Part shown: one piece after another, positions 1 through 10,275 of the stretch | Numbering within the stretch: the first letter of the stretch is position 1 | Layout: each line of letters begins with the position of its first letter | Origin: Aradus depressus | Taxonomy: Eukaryota > Arthropoda > Insecta > Hemiptera > Aradidae | Length of the DNA: 64,000 bases | Direction: 5' to 3' | Assembly (NCBI GenBank): GCA_963662175.1 | Contig: OY759214.1 | Location: 75,838,037-75,902,036 of the forward strand | Program-made: the position numbers and the translations under genes | Notes under the pieces: generated by a model | Told to the model about the DNA's origin: nothing | Databases searched by the model: none | The model's input: only the letters and a program-made list of their open reading frames with translations

Positions 1-228
1 TGTCAGGATATCTTAATCTGAGAATGTCGATATGATTATTTTGCGTTGGCACTAGTCACGATAAAAAAAAAAATCAAAATTGTGGATCCATCCTGTTTTT
101 CTTCTCTTGAAAGTGTTTGTGCTAAGGAATTGAGAGGAATAAACAAAAAATTCACTTTGCAAGATACCGCTTATGTTTATGACCTAATTAAAAATAATTT
201 CAAGTAAACGTTATATAGAAAACTGAAG
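1..228. repeat. Dispersed repeat family X, first part (interrupted)
   Basis: The stretch around 150-225 carries the family X signature, a phrase like AGATACCGCTTATGTTTATG followed by ACCTAATTAAAA, which recurs near 16800, 23750, 27230, 27750 and 55610. The copy is split by the MITE at 231-819 and resumes at 822 with the part that follows this phrase elsewhere in the window (compare 27820-27910). No coding potential is seen. Confidence 0.6.
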
Positions 229-230
229 TA

Positions 231-819
231 CAGCAGACTCTCCCTTATCCGGCGTTGCGACATGTCGCCGGATAACAGAAAACGCCGGATAACGGAAATA
301 ATCAATTAATGAGAAAAATATATCAATTAAAGCATAAAAAAACGTGTTTTTAGGTGAGCTTCACGTATGTATTTTGTTGATAACATATATTGACAAATAT
401 GTACATACTGAACATTGATTTATTATATGTACGTACATATGTACATACATATATTTATCCAAGCATTAAAAATATATTTTGAAATCTGCGTTTAATTAAG
501 TGAAGTAATAAAATATTGTATTAGCGTTCCCTTCATTATAAATACAATGTACATATGTATGTATGTTCAAAAAAAATACATAAAAGATTCGTGAGTTACG
601 GAATTATTATGTGCTCGTAAATACACGTGGCTCATATAATTGATAATCTAATAATTGAATGTTAATTTTAGTTTAACAAATTTGATATTATTTTGCGAGC
701 GCCGGATAAGGGAGCGGGCCGGTTAACAGAACGCCGAATAAGGGAGCGCGCCGGTTAACAGAACGTCGGCTTAGGGAGCGCGCCGGTTAACAGAACGCCG
801 GATAAGGGAGAGTCTACTG
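231..819. mobile_element. pogo/Tigger-like MITE (non-autonomous DNA element)
   Basis: The ends are inverted repeats of about 25 bp beginning CAGYAGACTCTCCCTTATCC, and both ends abut TA (229-230 and 820-821), the expected target duplication of the Tc1/mariner superfamily. CAG-starting termini with a CTTATCC motif are typical of pogo/Tigger-type elements (family knowledge). The 589-bp interior has no ORF, so the element is non-autonomous. It interrupts a family X repeat. Assignment to pogo rather than another TA-inserting family is an inference from the termini only. Confidence 0.75.
700..812 (+). repeat. 32-bp minisatellite inside the MITE
   Basis: Three 32-bp units (starting at 700, 732 and 764) plus a partial fourth (796-812) repeat the phrase CGCCGGATAAGGGAGCG followed by a CCGGTTAACAGAA block. 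The first half of the unit is the element's own terminal inverted repeat, so the array seems to have grown by duplication of the terminus inward. Confidence 0.85.
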
Positions 820-821
820 TA

Positions 822-1020
822 TGTACATATTTTTTACACAATATGATTTTTCTCAGGTCGTCCAGTTTTCGATATAAATGCCAAAACCCATCCTAAAATG
901 TAGTTTTGAAACACATAATTTTACAACTTTTCTTGATTTACCTGAAAACGGTTAGTTCTATCGAAAAATTGGCTCTTACCAAAAATAATCCTTGTAAAAT
1001 TTCCAATCGCTAACGAGTCC
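822..1020. repeat. Dispersed repeat family X, second part
   Basis: This continues the copy interrupted by the MITE. The phrase around CAGGTCGTCCAGTTTT and, further on, AAATGTAGTTTTGAAACAC recur at 26280-26310 and 27850-27910. Confidence 0.55.
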
Positions 1021-1675
1021 TCAGATTTTTATATTATATTTGATAAATTCGGAGGTGATAAGTTTACTACCTTGAAGCAATTTTAGTTGCTTTTCACGGT
1101 ACCTCGAGTTACTAGCAACTTAAGTTGCTTTAGTTATGAACGACGTTGCTTTGCTTTGGTGTGAGACTCTCCCTCCATCTGATTCAATGCGAAATGGTTC
1201 CTGGTTCCTAGTTGTTGGTTGCTAGTTGCCGGCTGCTAGTGGCCCATTGCCTGTTCTCTGGAGAGAGTTTCCTCAGAATTTGCTAGTTCTAATTGCAATT
1301 CTGTATTTTTAGTTAGCTTTATCTCATTATCTTAATTCGTTTCCAATTTTTTATATTCTTCTATTTCCATTACAACCTGAGTTCTTTACTCTTCAGAGAT
1401 TCCCACCTCTGGAAATCTAATTCCGTTCTAGCAACCACTCTAAATTGGATGTTTAAAATTCAGTAGAAATTGCCTTGATAATTCTCTGTCTGCTGGAGGC
1501 CACAAGCAACCAGAATCTCTGGAATTCTCGCAAACTATTCTTACACGATTGCTTGTAAGTTATAATGAACGAAACAGAAAAATATAAATAGAATTTTTTT
1601 GTAGTATTATATTTCATTTGACATCCCCAATAATAATAACAATATCAAATGGGCAATATTGGGATTTAAAAAAAA
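1021..1675. other. Unassigned non-coding stretch
   Basis: No ORF, RNA gene or inverted repeat is apparent. A locally repetitive patch at about 1190-1255 is built from CTAGTTG/TTGCTAGT words. Confidence 0.4.
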
Positions 1676-1679
1676 AAGT

Positions 1680-1795
1680 CGCTGGTCACTGATATTGTAC
1701 TTCCCCAGCACGAATTGATAAACTACGTTTTCGCTCTCTCTACTAAACCAATCAAAAGTTTGGGCTAATTATCAATAGTTGACTTAATAATAATA
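1680..1795. repeat. Family Y repeat fragment
   Basis: It carries the family Y terminus: ACTTCCCCAGC followed by an ACGAATTGAT phrase, a 'TTTTCGCTCTCTC' stretch and a 'CAATAGTTGACTT' stretch. The same order recurs at 4920, 5310, 13270 and, inverted, at 17220 and 58700. Confidence 0.6.
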
Positions 1796-2090
1796 ATAAT
1801 AAATTTATTTCCGTTAAACCAATAAATGGTAAAAGTATACATCAAATGAATTTATACATTAAGATAGCTTAAAAATTAGATTTATAACTACTTAACACAT
1901 CTATGATTAGTAGTAATAACAAAACTATTAAAAAAAAGTAAAATGAAATTAATAAAAACAGAACCAATAAATACTTAAAAATATATGAGTATATGAAAAA
2001 AAATTAATACAAGATACGTTCATAATAAGTAGACACATTTTTCAATTTAATAAAAATTAAGATAACTATTTTTCAAAAAAACTCTTCGGA
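1796..2090. other. AT-rich filler with TAA microsatellite
   Basis: Very AT-rich sequence starting with a short (TAA)n run. Nothing codes. A similar phrase (AATTTATTTCCGTTA followed by ACCAATA) recurs at 4560-4590, so this may be a piece of another dispersed repeat. Confidence 0.4.
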
Positions 2091-2099
2091 AGTGTCTTT

Positions 2100-2150
2100 A
2101 TCCCTCAACGATGTTTCGGGGCGTTCTTACGTCCCATCATCAGGTCCCAA
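2100..2150 (-). ncRNA. Hammerhead-ribozyme-like motif (degenerate)
   Basis: On the minus strand the catalytic-core string CTGATGA (2137-2143 on +) is followed by a hairpin (GGGaCGU paired with ACGCCC, one bulge) and then CGAAAC, the layout of a hammerhead core, stem II and GAAA box. I cannot find a convincing stem I, so activity is doubtful. Such motifs are known in Penelope-like retroelements. Confidence 0.35.
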
Positions 2151-2159
2151 TGTGCGAGA

Positions 2160-2960
2160 TATAGAAAAGAAAGAAAACAATGTAACTATAACAATATATG
2201 ATAAATTATATATATATATATATACAATGTATATAAAAGTCTAAATAAATAAAAAATATATAAATGAATAAATAAAACAATAACGTACATTCGACTGGCC
2301 TTTAAGGTGTGGAGGAACTCTGTCCAAAAAATAAAAATGAATGCTTTGTATCAAATAATGTTTTTGGATATGAAACACGATTCTTTATTGTGATTATATT
2401 ATTCTTTTTGAACAGTGAGAATAAAATTCCGTTTCCTTGTAAAGGGTTTCCTCTAACATGAACATTTTTAGTTGAAATTTAAATTTTGTTATTGTATCTA
2501 TTAACTCCAAGAAGTGGGGACGGGCATTAAATAAATTAATTCCTTTATGAGTTATACTTTTTTCAAAAAGAGAAGAGCAATGTTTAGTTATTCGAAAGTC
2601 TTCTATCTTCCTGGTATCGTAATCGTGACTAGTATTGGTGAGAGTTGTTCAACTTATGTAGGAACTTCTGAATCCTCATTCTAAATTGTAATCCCATCCT
2701 TCTCTTCTGCCGATTTTGCTGAAATTTAACAGATGTCGTACTTATTGGAATTTTAATTGAAGTATGATGACTCTTTCTCCCCCTTCTCTCTCTGAAATGT
2801 ATTTCCTACTGGCATTATTGTGGCCTATTTATTGGGTTGTAATTAATATTAGTAACAAGTCGGAGTCAACATGTAATGAATATGAGAAGGGGAAGCAGGA
2901 GAGTGATCTATATATACATGGTTGTTATATTGGACCAGTATTCCTTTAGCCGAAACACTG
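2160..2960. other. Unassigned non-coding stretch
   Basis: Apart from a TA-rich tract at 2205-2225 there is nothing I can assign. A 61-codon ORF at 2764-2949 has no recognisable motif and is probably chance. Confidence 0.4.
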
Positions 2961-2964
2961 TACG

Positions 2965-3600
2965 GGTGGGATGAGCCTGATAATGAATTAAATTCGATGC
3001 GGAGTTTTCAACGGAATTTCATGTTTCCCGACCTCTAGTTTACAAATATGAAAAAAAAAATTATGTGTGTCTTTGAACATGGTAACTCCCCATAGAAAGA
3101 ATCAATCGAAACGATATTTTTTTGTGAATCTAGATCTCTCGAACGACGTCATCTATTGTTTTTCAGCCAAATCAACTCAAAACGAAGAAACGCAGGTAAG
3201 CGGGATTGAACTGAAAAACTAATAAATGCCGTTGTAAATAATATATCGACACAAAATTTCATATGTTAATTCAAAACCCCACATGGACAATATCTGTCGA
3301 CTTTCAGTCAAATCAGCCGTAGTTTAGGGGTGGAGCAGGGGAGAACAATTTAAAAACTCCAATAAATGTCCATGTAATGAATGTATCGACATGAAATTTC
3401 TTTTTTGAAGTCAAAACCCAATGAGGACATAAACTCATTCATCGGTCATTCAAAAATAAAATAAATAATTATTTTCTGTTGCTGTGGAAGGTTAGGAGCG
3501 AGTTTAGAAAGCTCAATTAAAAAACCCCAATAACTGCCGATATTATGAATTTATCGACACAAAATTTAGTATGAAGATTGTTAACGCCGTTGCATAGGGT
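2965..3600. repeat. Family Y repeat copy
   Basis: A start module (GATGCGGAGTTTTCAACGG, then AATTTCATGTTT) is followed by three tandem, diverged 110-140-bp modules. Each has the order: AAACCCxxxAATAACTGCCG, then TATCGACACAAAATTTC, then a phrase like TATxxTTTTCAGCCAAATC. No ORF. Confidence 0.65.
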
Positions 3601-4890
3601 TCCCTACAAAATGTATTCCCAGATGGAATAATGCAACTCACTAATGATTCTCTTATCTCAGGGTAATTATTTAATTAGTTCGTTGGTTCCTTTAAGGAGC
3701 GGCTGAACATATACGATACAGTTTCCCTTCTTACCTGATTTTTTTTGTGAATAAAGCAAATCGTCCATTCATCGTCTCTCTACCATGTGCTTTCGGCCAC
3801 TGTCCCAAGAATGCCTCATGCCTATCCAGAAATATCTTCTTATTCACACGTTTACAGTCCGATCTTATGGGCAATTAGATCCCATACTCGCTGCTGTTTC
3901 AGGGGAAAAGTAAATTGAACTAAACTGTACTACTTTAAATGGGATACACAACTTGAAGTAAAGTCGGTCTTACGACCGGAGTCGGGAACTTGTATACACA
4001 ACTTCAGTTCGGCTAAGACCAAAAAAACCACCGGCAAAGTACTTTCCCAACACGAAATACTGATATTGTAATTGTTATCGCTCTACCTCCAAAACTAATC
4101 AGGTTTGGTCTAAAAATCATGAATCCTCGTACTAAATGTTGTGTTATTTTAATTAATGGGGTTAGAATAAAAATGGTCCGAGAGACATTTTTTAAAAATT
4201 TTCGTTAAGTGCATAATCGGGTACAAAAATGATACGTTTCCTCTATTTTCTTCGCGTGTTCTCCATCCCTCACAAATCTCATACACCGTGGATACATTTA
4301 TTTTTAATGCATATTATTAATGACAATATTTAATTATTGTATATTTTTAATTTTTAATTTTTTTTCTCTACTATTTATTTATTTATACAATAGTAATAAT
4401 AATACAAATACGTGTAAGTCATTCTCTCCATCCCGCCTAAATGTACAAATTTAAATTATATAATTTAATTATTGCTGTTATTTTATAATCAACTTGACGT
4501 CTCTTCTGGGTTTCTATCATGTGACAGGTCGTTCAAACCGTCACAAAATATACCAATAATAATAATTTATTTCCGTTAGACCAATACAAAATAATTTAAC
4601 AATTTTTGTTGCGTTGAAAACCGTTTCTGGTCGCAAAGAAAACAGTGGGAAGACAAAGTCTTTTATTCAATGAGTTTCGTCCCATAACATCTTAATGTCA
4701 CATATTTCATATTTTCATTTCAAAGTTTACGTTCATAACTATAATCCTAGCATCACATACACTTACGCATAGAAATACATCATCGCGAAGGTTGTGAAAA
4801 CGTGTTCAGTGGTCCTTGATACGTAAATTCTCTTTGAAAATTCGTTTATGAATTTTCACGCGATTACAGTACTTTTTTATACTAAAGGTA
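3601..4890. other. AT-rich stretch with a Y fragment at 4040-4140
   Basis: The fragment at 4040-4140 contains a degenerate Y terminus (ACTTTCCCAACACGAA, then a TCGCTCTACCTCC stretch). The remainder is AT-rich with TAA/TAT microsatellites (4340-4400 and 4550-4570) and shows no gene. Confidence 0.45.
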
Positions 4891-4899
4891 TAAGAAGGT

Positions 4900-5520
4900 T
4901 AGAAATTCGTCGGTAAATCACCGGTAATGTACTTCCCCACCATTAAGTTTTTGCTCTCCCTCTAAAATCAATCGACCTTTTTGACCAAAAATCATTGTTG
5001 ACTTACACAGAGACTTGATTAATCTACTATGTTCCTTATTTTGAAATTAAATATATTTCAATAAAATTCCTTTGAATCGCCTCCCAGTGAGCACTAAAAT
5101 ACTAAAATATATTTCAGTTTCCTCACAATTCATGCCAAACAAATTCCTTTCCTTGGCGTGTATGGAATTTGTAATGTCCCTTCAACATACTGTACAGATG
5201 ACCCAACCGATATTCCAAAAATTCATTTATTTTCATACCATCTACTCCATACAACATTTAATAAAGATAAATTCTTTATAAAAACGTCGAAGGTGAATCA
5301 CCGGCAATATACATCCCCAAAACGAATTAATCAAATAATTTTTCGCTCCCGCTTCAAAATCAGTCTAATATTCAATAGTTGTAGTACATCGGCAGTTATT
5401 AGGATTTTTAAATAGAGCCTCCTCTTCTGAACTCCCCCTTCTAGATTATGCCCTCATTGGTTTTTGACTTCAAATATGAAATTTCATGTCGATAAATTCA
5501 TTACATCCAGCAGTAATTGT
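4900..5520. repeat. Two adjacent family Y fragments
   Basis: The Y terminus (GGTAAATCACCGG, then GTACTTCCCCA) appears at 4911-4940 and again, diverged, at 5290-5325, each followed by the CGCTC/ATCAATAGTT modules. The small ORFs here are repeat-derived. Confidence 0.6.
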
Positions 5521-5834
5521 GGATAATAATAATTCATATCTCTAGTCGTTGTATGCTGGAGTGGTGGGAGATCTGAGAAGTTGGCGCAAGCGCGGCCTTC
5601 ACCTCATCTCACAATCATATCTACTCAGGTCTCTCACACAATCTTCTATTCAAAAATGAGTGAATAATATATTTCGGAAAACATTACAATCGTAAAATTG
5701 AAAACTATTTGAAAACCTCCTTCAAGTCAGCAACTGGGGAACTATTATATATCGTAGTGTGTCGTTTTGACCACTACATCGTAGTGTAAGTAATGTTTGC
5801 ACAAAAAAGTAATGTTTCAATTAATAAAAAACTA
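5521..5834. other. Unassigned non-coding stretch
   Basis: I see no gene or clear repeat here. The phrase ATCGTAGTGT occurs twice close together (5753 and 5778). Confidence 0.3.
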
Positions 5835-5848
5835 ATTTATCAGGGACT

Positions 5849-6280
5849 TTTTTTTTTTTTTGCACTGGAGGGGGAAATGCCAGTCACGCACATCCAGGGA
5901 AGATAGCCCTGGATAGTGTGGGACTCGAGCCGTTTCTCCATACCCACTATAACCCCCTCCCTCGCCGATCCTGATTCCCTTCCGCGGAAATGACGGCCTG
6001 TCATTACTTCGCGGAAGGGAGGATGGGTGGCGGGTAACGCCCCGTCTTCTGATCTTATTGCCGCTGCTGTTGTTCCTTGTCAGCCCTCTCCTGGGGCATT
6101 TGAGGAGGACATGCTCCACCGTCTCCGTCTCACCAAGGCACGCGGGGAAGTCTGGTGTTGTTGCTGCCCCGATTTTGTGGAGGTACCCCCGGAACCCATC
6201 GTGTCCCGTGAGTACCTGGGTGAGGTGGTAATTCCCTCCCCATGCGTCCTGGTGAGCCAATTCTCGACTCGACTACTACC
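5849..6280 (-). pseudogene. R1-like LINE 3' fragment (reverse transcriptase protein C-terminus)
   Basis: On the minus strand an open frame (5832-6260) begins with a phrase like YHLTQVLTGH, then GYLHKIG, then a cysteine/histidine patch C-x5-ETETVEHVLLKCPR. This is the C-terminal zinc-knuckle region found after the reverse transcriptase domain of R1/I-group non-LTR retrotransposons. It runs into a GC-rich 3' tail and an A-tract (T-run on + at 5848-5861). The copy is flanked by a near-perfect 14-15-bp target duplication (5835-5848 and 6281-6295), so it is a 5'-truncated insertion. The first cysteine pair of the zinc motif is incomplete. The protein is a dead fragment; R1 versus a neighbouring clade is an inference. 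Confidence 0.75.
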
Positions 6281-6295
6281 ATTTATCAGGGGACT

Positions 6296-7440
6296 AAAAG
6301 ATAATGAAATTAATAAAATTAAATGAAATATAAAATAGTTATTGTGTTGAAAAAAAAATAAAAATAGAAAAGAAAATAGAAATGGATGAGGAGAATTTAA
6401 ATAAAATAATATGTATAATAAAAAATAATTATATATGTAATAATCAAATCAATATATACTGAAGTTTTGTTTTCTCTTAGAACAATGATTTTTTATTTGA
6501 TGTTTTTGTCTCAATTCCCTTTTACCTACCTCATGCATCAACAACGGATCCTGTGCTCTGTTTAGTATGTAATAATTACTTAATTGCTGGTAGTTGCATA
6601 ATATCATTTATTATATAACCCAGGGGGACTTGCGAAATAAAATATTAACTGAATTATGTAAAATTACCTATCATTAAAAACTGTTATTACAATATATTGA
6701 ATTAAAGTTAACACGCTCTCGAAGATTAGAAATTTTATTAAAAATAATTGATTTAATAAGGAATGAACGATTTGCGATCGGAATTTTTTTCTTCGGTAAT
6801 TTTCATGATGCGTATAATCTGTGTAAATTGTGAATTTTTAATTTAAAAAAATTGAGGATGGGAGACACAGAAAAGTTAACTACATTCTCTGGAGTGCTGC
6901 CAATTTTTATTTGTTTAATAGTTCAAAATTATATTTAAACCTATTTGCTGCGGACTTTTAACACACTATAGTTTGTGACAAATATTCCTCCTGGCATTAT
7001 AGGCCTCCCCCTCCATCCCATTCTTGTCAAATAAATTTCTACAGAACCGTAGTGTTTGGTCTGCTGTACCGGCTGCTCAGCAGACCTCACTTTTTATTGA
7101 AAACAAACTATTTACAGGACAATAATAAAACCTATATAGACATGAGGACTTGAATTATAGGGTTGTGCTAAGCCATCTAACACCAAGCGTATCCAGTCTT
7201 TCCAATCCAAAGACTTAAGAACAATTGTCGATGCTCCCTTCTAAACTTAAAAATTCCTTTTGTTATTAACCTCATCAAGTTTTGCTTCTCCAAATTCCAC
7301 AGTAACCTTTCTTCCCATGTCAATCCTGTTGTTCGACTCTTGTCATCCCATTCCCATCCGGGTAAGGCGGCCCTGGCCAAGAGACCTGCTACTATAATTT
7401 AGCAAAAATATTTAAGGAGTTCTAGTGGTGGTTCTCCCCT
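6296..7440. other. AT-rich stretch without recognisable genes
   Basis: Low-complexity AT-rich sequence to about 6980. A minus-strand 67-codon ORF at 7177-7380 has no family signature I know. Nothing else is supported. Confidence 0.4.
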
Positions 7441-7459
7441 TATGTACTTCTCTCACCTT

Positions 7460-7640
7460 CAGCTCTCCATTCCTTCTTGGCCTACCTCCACTGCTGGACA
7501 GTGACTGGCGGGGCGAGAGGGATCACTCGAATCCCCGCGGCGCCTCCCCTGTCTCCATTAAGTTGGAGGGACGGGGATGAGATAGAACCGCGGGGTGTTT
7601 CGAGGGGTCTCGAGCTGAAGGACTTCTTATGTTTATTTTA
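7460..7640. other. GC-rich island, possibly a LINE 3' untranslated remnant
   Basis: A sharp rise in GC content (around CACTGCTGGACAGTGACTGG and a CCGCGGCGCC block) in otherwise AT-rich DNA, abutting an AT-rich tail. Its composition resembles the 3' tail of the R1-like copy at 5870-6020, but I find no alignable protein. The assignment is weak. Confidence 0.3.
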
Positions 7641-7716
7641 TTTCATTTTTTTTATTATTGTTTATTATTATATAAATTTAATATTTTCACTTTGTTGTAT
7701 ATATATTATAGTTTTT

Positions 7717-8062
7717 GAGGGCGCCGGTAGCTCAGTGGTATGCGTGCTTGACTTCTGAGCTCAAGGTCGTGGGTTCGTAGCCCGACCGAAGCCCTTAGTT
7801 TATTTTATCTGGGAGGTAAAATAAACTTAAGCACGCCGTCCTTCGGATGGGACGTTAAGCGATGGTCCCGAGCCTGTACGATGTCAGATACTCGTTAAAG
7901 ACCCCTACCCAAGATGAATAAAAATTTATGGTAGGCAAAATTTAGGACTCCCACAGTAGAGTCGGGGTCATGTCCACTAGAGTGACGAAAGAGCGCTCTG
8001 GTAGTAGGCGATATGACCTCGTAGTTAAAGCCCGGGCATGAGTCATAAAACCTAACCTAACC
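7717..8062 (+). mobile_element. tRNA-derived SINE, family A, full-length copy 1
   Basis: The 5' end is a tRNA-like head with a box A phrase (GGTAGCTCAGTGGTATGCG) and a degenerate box B (GGGTTCGTAGCCC), the two parts of an internal RNA polymerase III promoter. A shared body of about 260 bp follows, with the phrase CGTCCTTCGGATGGGACG. The 3' tail is AACCTAACCTAACC, the complement of the insect telomere repeat TTAGG. A perfect 12-bp target duplication TATTATAGTTTT flanks it (7704-7715 and 8063-8074), which fixes both ends and shows LINE-mediated insertion. This is the best-preserved member and serves as reference for the other copies. Confidence 0.9.
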
Positions 8063-8074
8063 TATTATAGTTTT

Positions 8075-8240
8075 GTACATAGACCTTTATTTTGTTTTCA
8101 AGTATATAATTTTCTTACACTTTATTTTTTATTATCTATATATTTTTTGAATTATTATTATTTTTTTTTATTTTTACTATTACCGATTGTGAATATTCAA
8201 AATCATGAAAAAAAAAAAAAAAAAAAAAAAAAAAACTGTA
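8075..8240. other. AT-rich tract ending in an A27 run
   Basis: Long T/A tracts with a terminal homopolymer of about 27 A (8209-8235). This may be the tail of an old retroelement. No gene. Confidence 0.4.
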
Positions 8241-8744
8241 GTGTTATATAAATAAATACTTCAAAAATTTGAAATCAAGCAGTTCCGGACGTACGCGTTG
8301 CGCAAGTGGCAAAAAGAGGTACGGACAGATAACCGAATGACATTTAAATATGCGATTGTGGTTAAAATTTGAATGCACAATTGTTAAAAGTGGAAAAACA
8401 ATAGGTCATGAAAATTTGAATAGAAAATAAAGCAAGTACTTGAAGACATTAATGCACTATAAGCTGAGAAGATGGGGAGAGGGAGTGTGATAAAGCGGTT
8501 TTGGCATCGAGACTCCGGCTCCAACAGGGTTTATAGTCTAGTCTGTCCCTGGTCTGACACCAGACAGTCCTTGTACTATAATTATACAGTCCTTGGGTGA
8601 GTGTCTCTCAGCCAATGACAAACAAATGTCGTCGGTGAATCATTGCCATCAATTAGTAGCAATCAATGAATTTCCGGCTCTCCCACTAGACCCTTCCCCT
8701 TACATAAAGTGAATTAAGTGATAATGTTCCTAATATGAAGAAGA
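8241..8744. other. Unassigned non-coding stretch
   Basis: No ORF of note and no repeat recognised from elsewhere in the window, except a short palindromic duplication of the word CAGTCCTTG around 8566 and 8587. Confidence 0.3.
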
Positions 8745-9015
8745 TGGCTGATTTTTATTTTATTTTATTTTATTAATTCTTGCTAGCCGGCTTTTGAGGT
8801 TAGCCTCATTATCAGGCAGTCTACAAAAAACCATTATTTAGCAACCAAGAAACAGGCACAAAGTTCTGTTTGTTAAAATCCAAAAAATATTAAATAAAAC
8901 ATAAATAAATTAAATTAAAAAAAAAGTATTAATTTAATTTATTTATATTTATTTAATATTTTATTACCATATTATTTTATGGATTTTAACAAACAGAACT
9001 TTGTGCCTATATTTT
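8745..9015. repeat. Fold-back unit with degenerate hammerhead-like motif
   Basis: The segment 8853-8922 (CACAAAGTTCTGTTTG onward) is inverted at 8932-9008. At its left side, on the minus strand at 8784-8822, is a phrase like the one in the 24-kb fold-back: CTGATAA, a GAGG/CCTC hairpin, then AAAAGCCGGCTAGC. The core reads CTGATAA instead of CTGATGA, so the ribozyme-like motif is mutated at the invariant G8 position. Confidence 0.6.
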
Positions 9016-9029
9016 TTGTTTTTATTTTA

Positions 9030-9240
9030 CAACCTATGTGACTATGTTCCTTTTCATTTTCCCCTTATTCGATTTGGCTGAAAATCAATACGTGTTCTCC
9101 TCATGGGGTTCTAAATACACATATGAAATTTTTTATAGGAATGATTGTTCCATTGACGAGTTACTAGAATTTTTTGGGGTCACCACTCCCTTTACCCCAA
9201 GCTTCCCCTTCTTTCAAAAAAAAATTGCAATATCCGATTA
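9030..9240. repeat. Family Y segment, left arm of an inverted pair
   Basis: It carries Y modules (TTGGCTGAAAATCAATA, then ATACACATATGAAATTT). It is an inverted partner of 9937-10125, which has the same module order reversed, including CCCAAAAAATTCTAGTA. The LINE at 9283-9769 was inserted between the arms. Confidence 0.65.
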
Positions 9241-9282
9241 GCTCTCAATAGGAAAAACTGATAGCAAAACTGGTTGTTAAAT

Positions 9283-9769
9283 TTATTTATTATTTTTTTT
9301 TATTTGCTATCTATATACAATATATACATAATGAGCAAATATGTGGACAAAAGAAAAAAAATAACGTCACTTGATGACAATCTATGACACTCCCTCGAAA
9401 GTTAATTTTCACCATTCACTATCCTCAGAGAAGATCGCGAGGCCACCTCCTGTTCAAGCGGCGGGGAGGATTGTCAGGATGGGAATGATAGGATAGGGCT
9501 TGAGCGAGAGGATTTGAATGATAAGAAAGGTTTCTGTGAAATATTTGGAATCGGGATTGGATTAGTTCGTTGACAGTGGGAATATTGAGAACTCTATGTA
9601 GGACTTTATTGGTAATGTAGAAAGGAGCGTTGATAATTCGTCTCAGCAGTTTGGACTGGAATGCTTGGATTCGATTGATGTTCGACTGTTTAGCTGCACC
9701 CCAAAGTTCGAGTCCGTACGTCCAGATGGGACGTATAATGGTCTTGTAAATCGTAAGTATGTTGTTAGT
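9283..9769 (-). mobile_element. Jockey-like LINE, 5'-truncated copy with target duplication
   Basis: This is a 487-bp 3' end of a non-LTR retrotransposon on the minus strand, ending in an A-rich tail (T-rich on + at 9283-9300). A perfect 12-bp duplication, TGGTTGTTAAAT, borders it (9271-9282 and 9770-9781). The coding remnant is described separately. Related, more decayed ends lie at 17745-18400 and 19725-20400. Confidence 0.85.
9425..9769 (-). CDS. Jockey-like reverse transcriptase C-terminal fragment
   Basis: An open minus-strand frame of 114 codons plus stop, with no start codon because the element is 5'-truncated. It reads through phrases such as TIYKTIIRPIWTYGLELWG, then IQAFQSKLLRRIINAPFYI and VLHRVLNIPTVNELI, and ends in RRWPRDLL. 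The RPIWTYG-x-ELWG and NAPWY/NAPFY motifs are diagnostic of the region just downstream of the reverse transcriptase domain in Jockey-clade LINEs. The frame is uninterrupted, so the insertion is fairly young. It cannot be functional alone. Confidence 0.85.
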   Translation of the reverse strand, partial: TNNILTIYKTIIRPIWTYGLELWGAAKQSNINRIQAFQSKLLRRIINAPFYITNKVLHRVLNIPTVNELIQSRFQIFHRNLSYHSNPLAQALSYHSHPDNPPRRLNRRWPRDLL

Positions 9770-9936
9770 TGGTTGTTAAATAAAAACAAAAAATTGAATA
9801 GAAAGACAATCCCTTTATTCACTTTATAACGAAAGCATCCTTCTCCACATTTGGCCGAAGACTTGAAAATTAGAATTGTTTTACTTTTGGAGTTCTGAAT
9901 CCAAGTATAACATTTCATATTCTAATGTTCATAATA

Positions 9937-10127
9937 GAATTTTGCAATTTTTTTGAACCAGAGAGGGAGTTTGGGGAGAAGGGATAGGGGTGGACTTGAC
10001 CCCAAAAAATTCTAGTAACTCTCAATGGAACAATCATTCCTATACGAAATTTCATGTATTCAGAACCCCATAAAGAGGACATGTATTGATTTGCAGACAA
10101 ATCGGTCAAAGCAAGTAATAACTGGTA
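9937..10127. repeat. Family Y segment, right arm of an inverted pair
   Basis: Inverted partner of 9030-9240; see there. The ORFs at 9643-9918 and 9915-10139 are chance frames through this repeat and the LINE. Confidence 0.6.
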
Positions 10128-10275
10128 GAGGTAACTCACTTGCCTGCCAAGATCACGGTTTTAAAAACAGGCATTTAGATTTTTTTATTTGGGTGAAATA
10201 AACCTTCGAATGGGACGTCAAGTGAAGGCACTGAGCCCGTACAATGTTAGTTATACGTTAAAGACCCGTACGATT
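10128..10275 (+). mobile_element. SINE family A, diverged copy
   Basis: It matches the reference copy at 7717-8062 loosely: a decayed tRNA head (GGTAGAGGTAACTCACTTGCC), then body words TTCGAATGGGACGTCAAG, GAGCCCGTACAATGT and CGTTAAAGACCC. The 3' third is missing. This is one of the oldest copies here. Confidence 0.6.

Noticed and set aside
2764..5415. Short ORFs near the start of the window
   Set aside because: They lie in or between Y repeats and have no motif.
6027..6326. Plus-strand ORF over the R1-like fragment
   Set aside because: Antisense to the recognisable LINE zinc-knuckle frame.
7717..7800. tRNA genes at the SINE heads (also 14834-15178, 19907, 25203, 25355, 25872, 48485)
   Set aside because: Box A and B are present, but each head continues into a shared SINE body or lacks a paired acceptor stem, and copies recur with target duplications.
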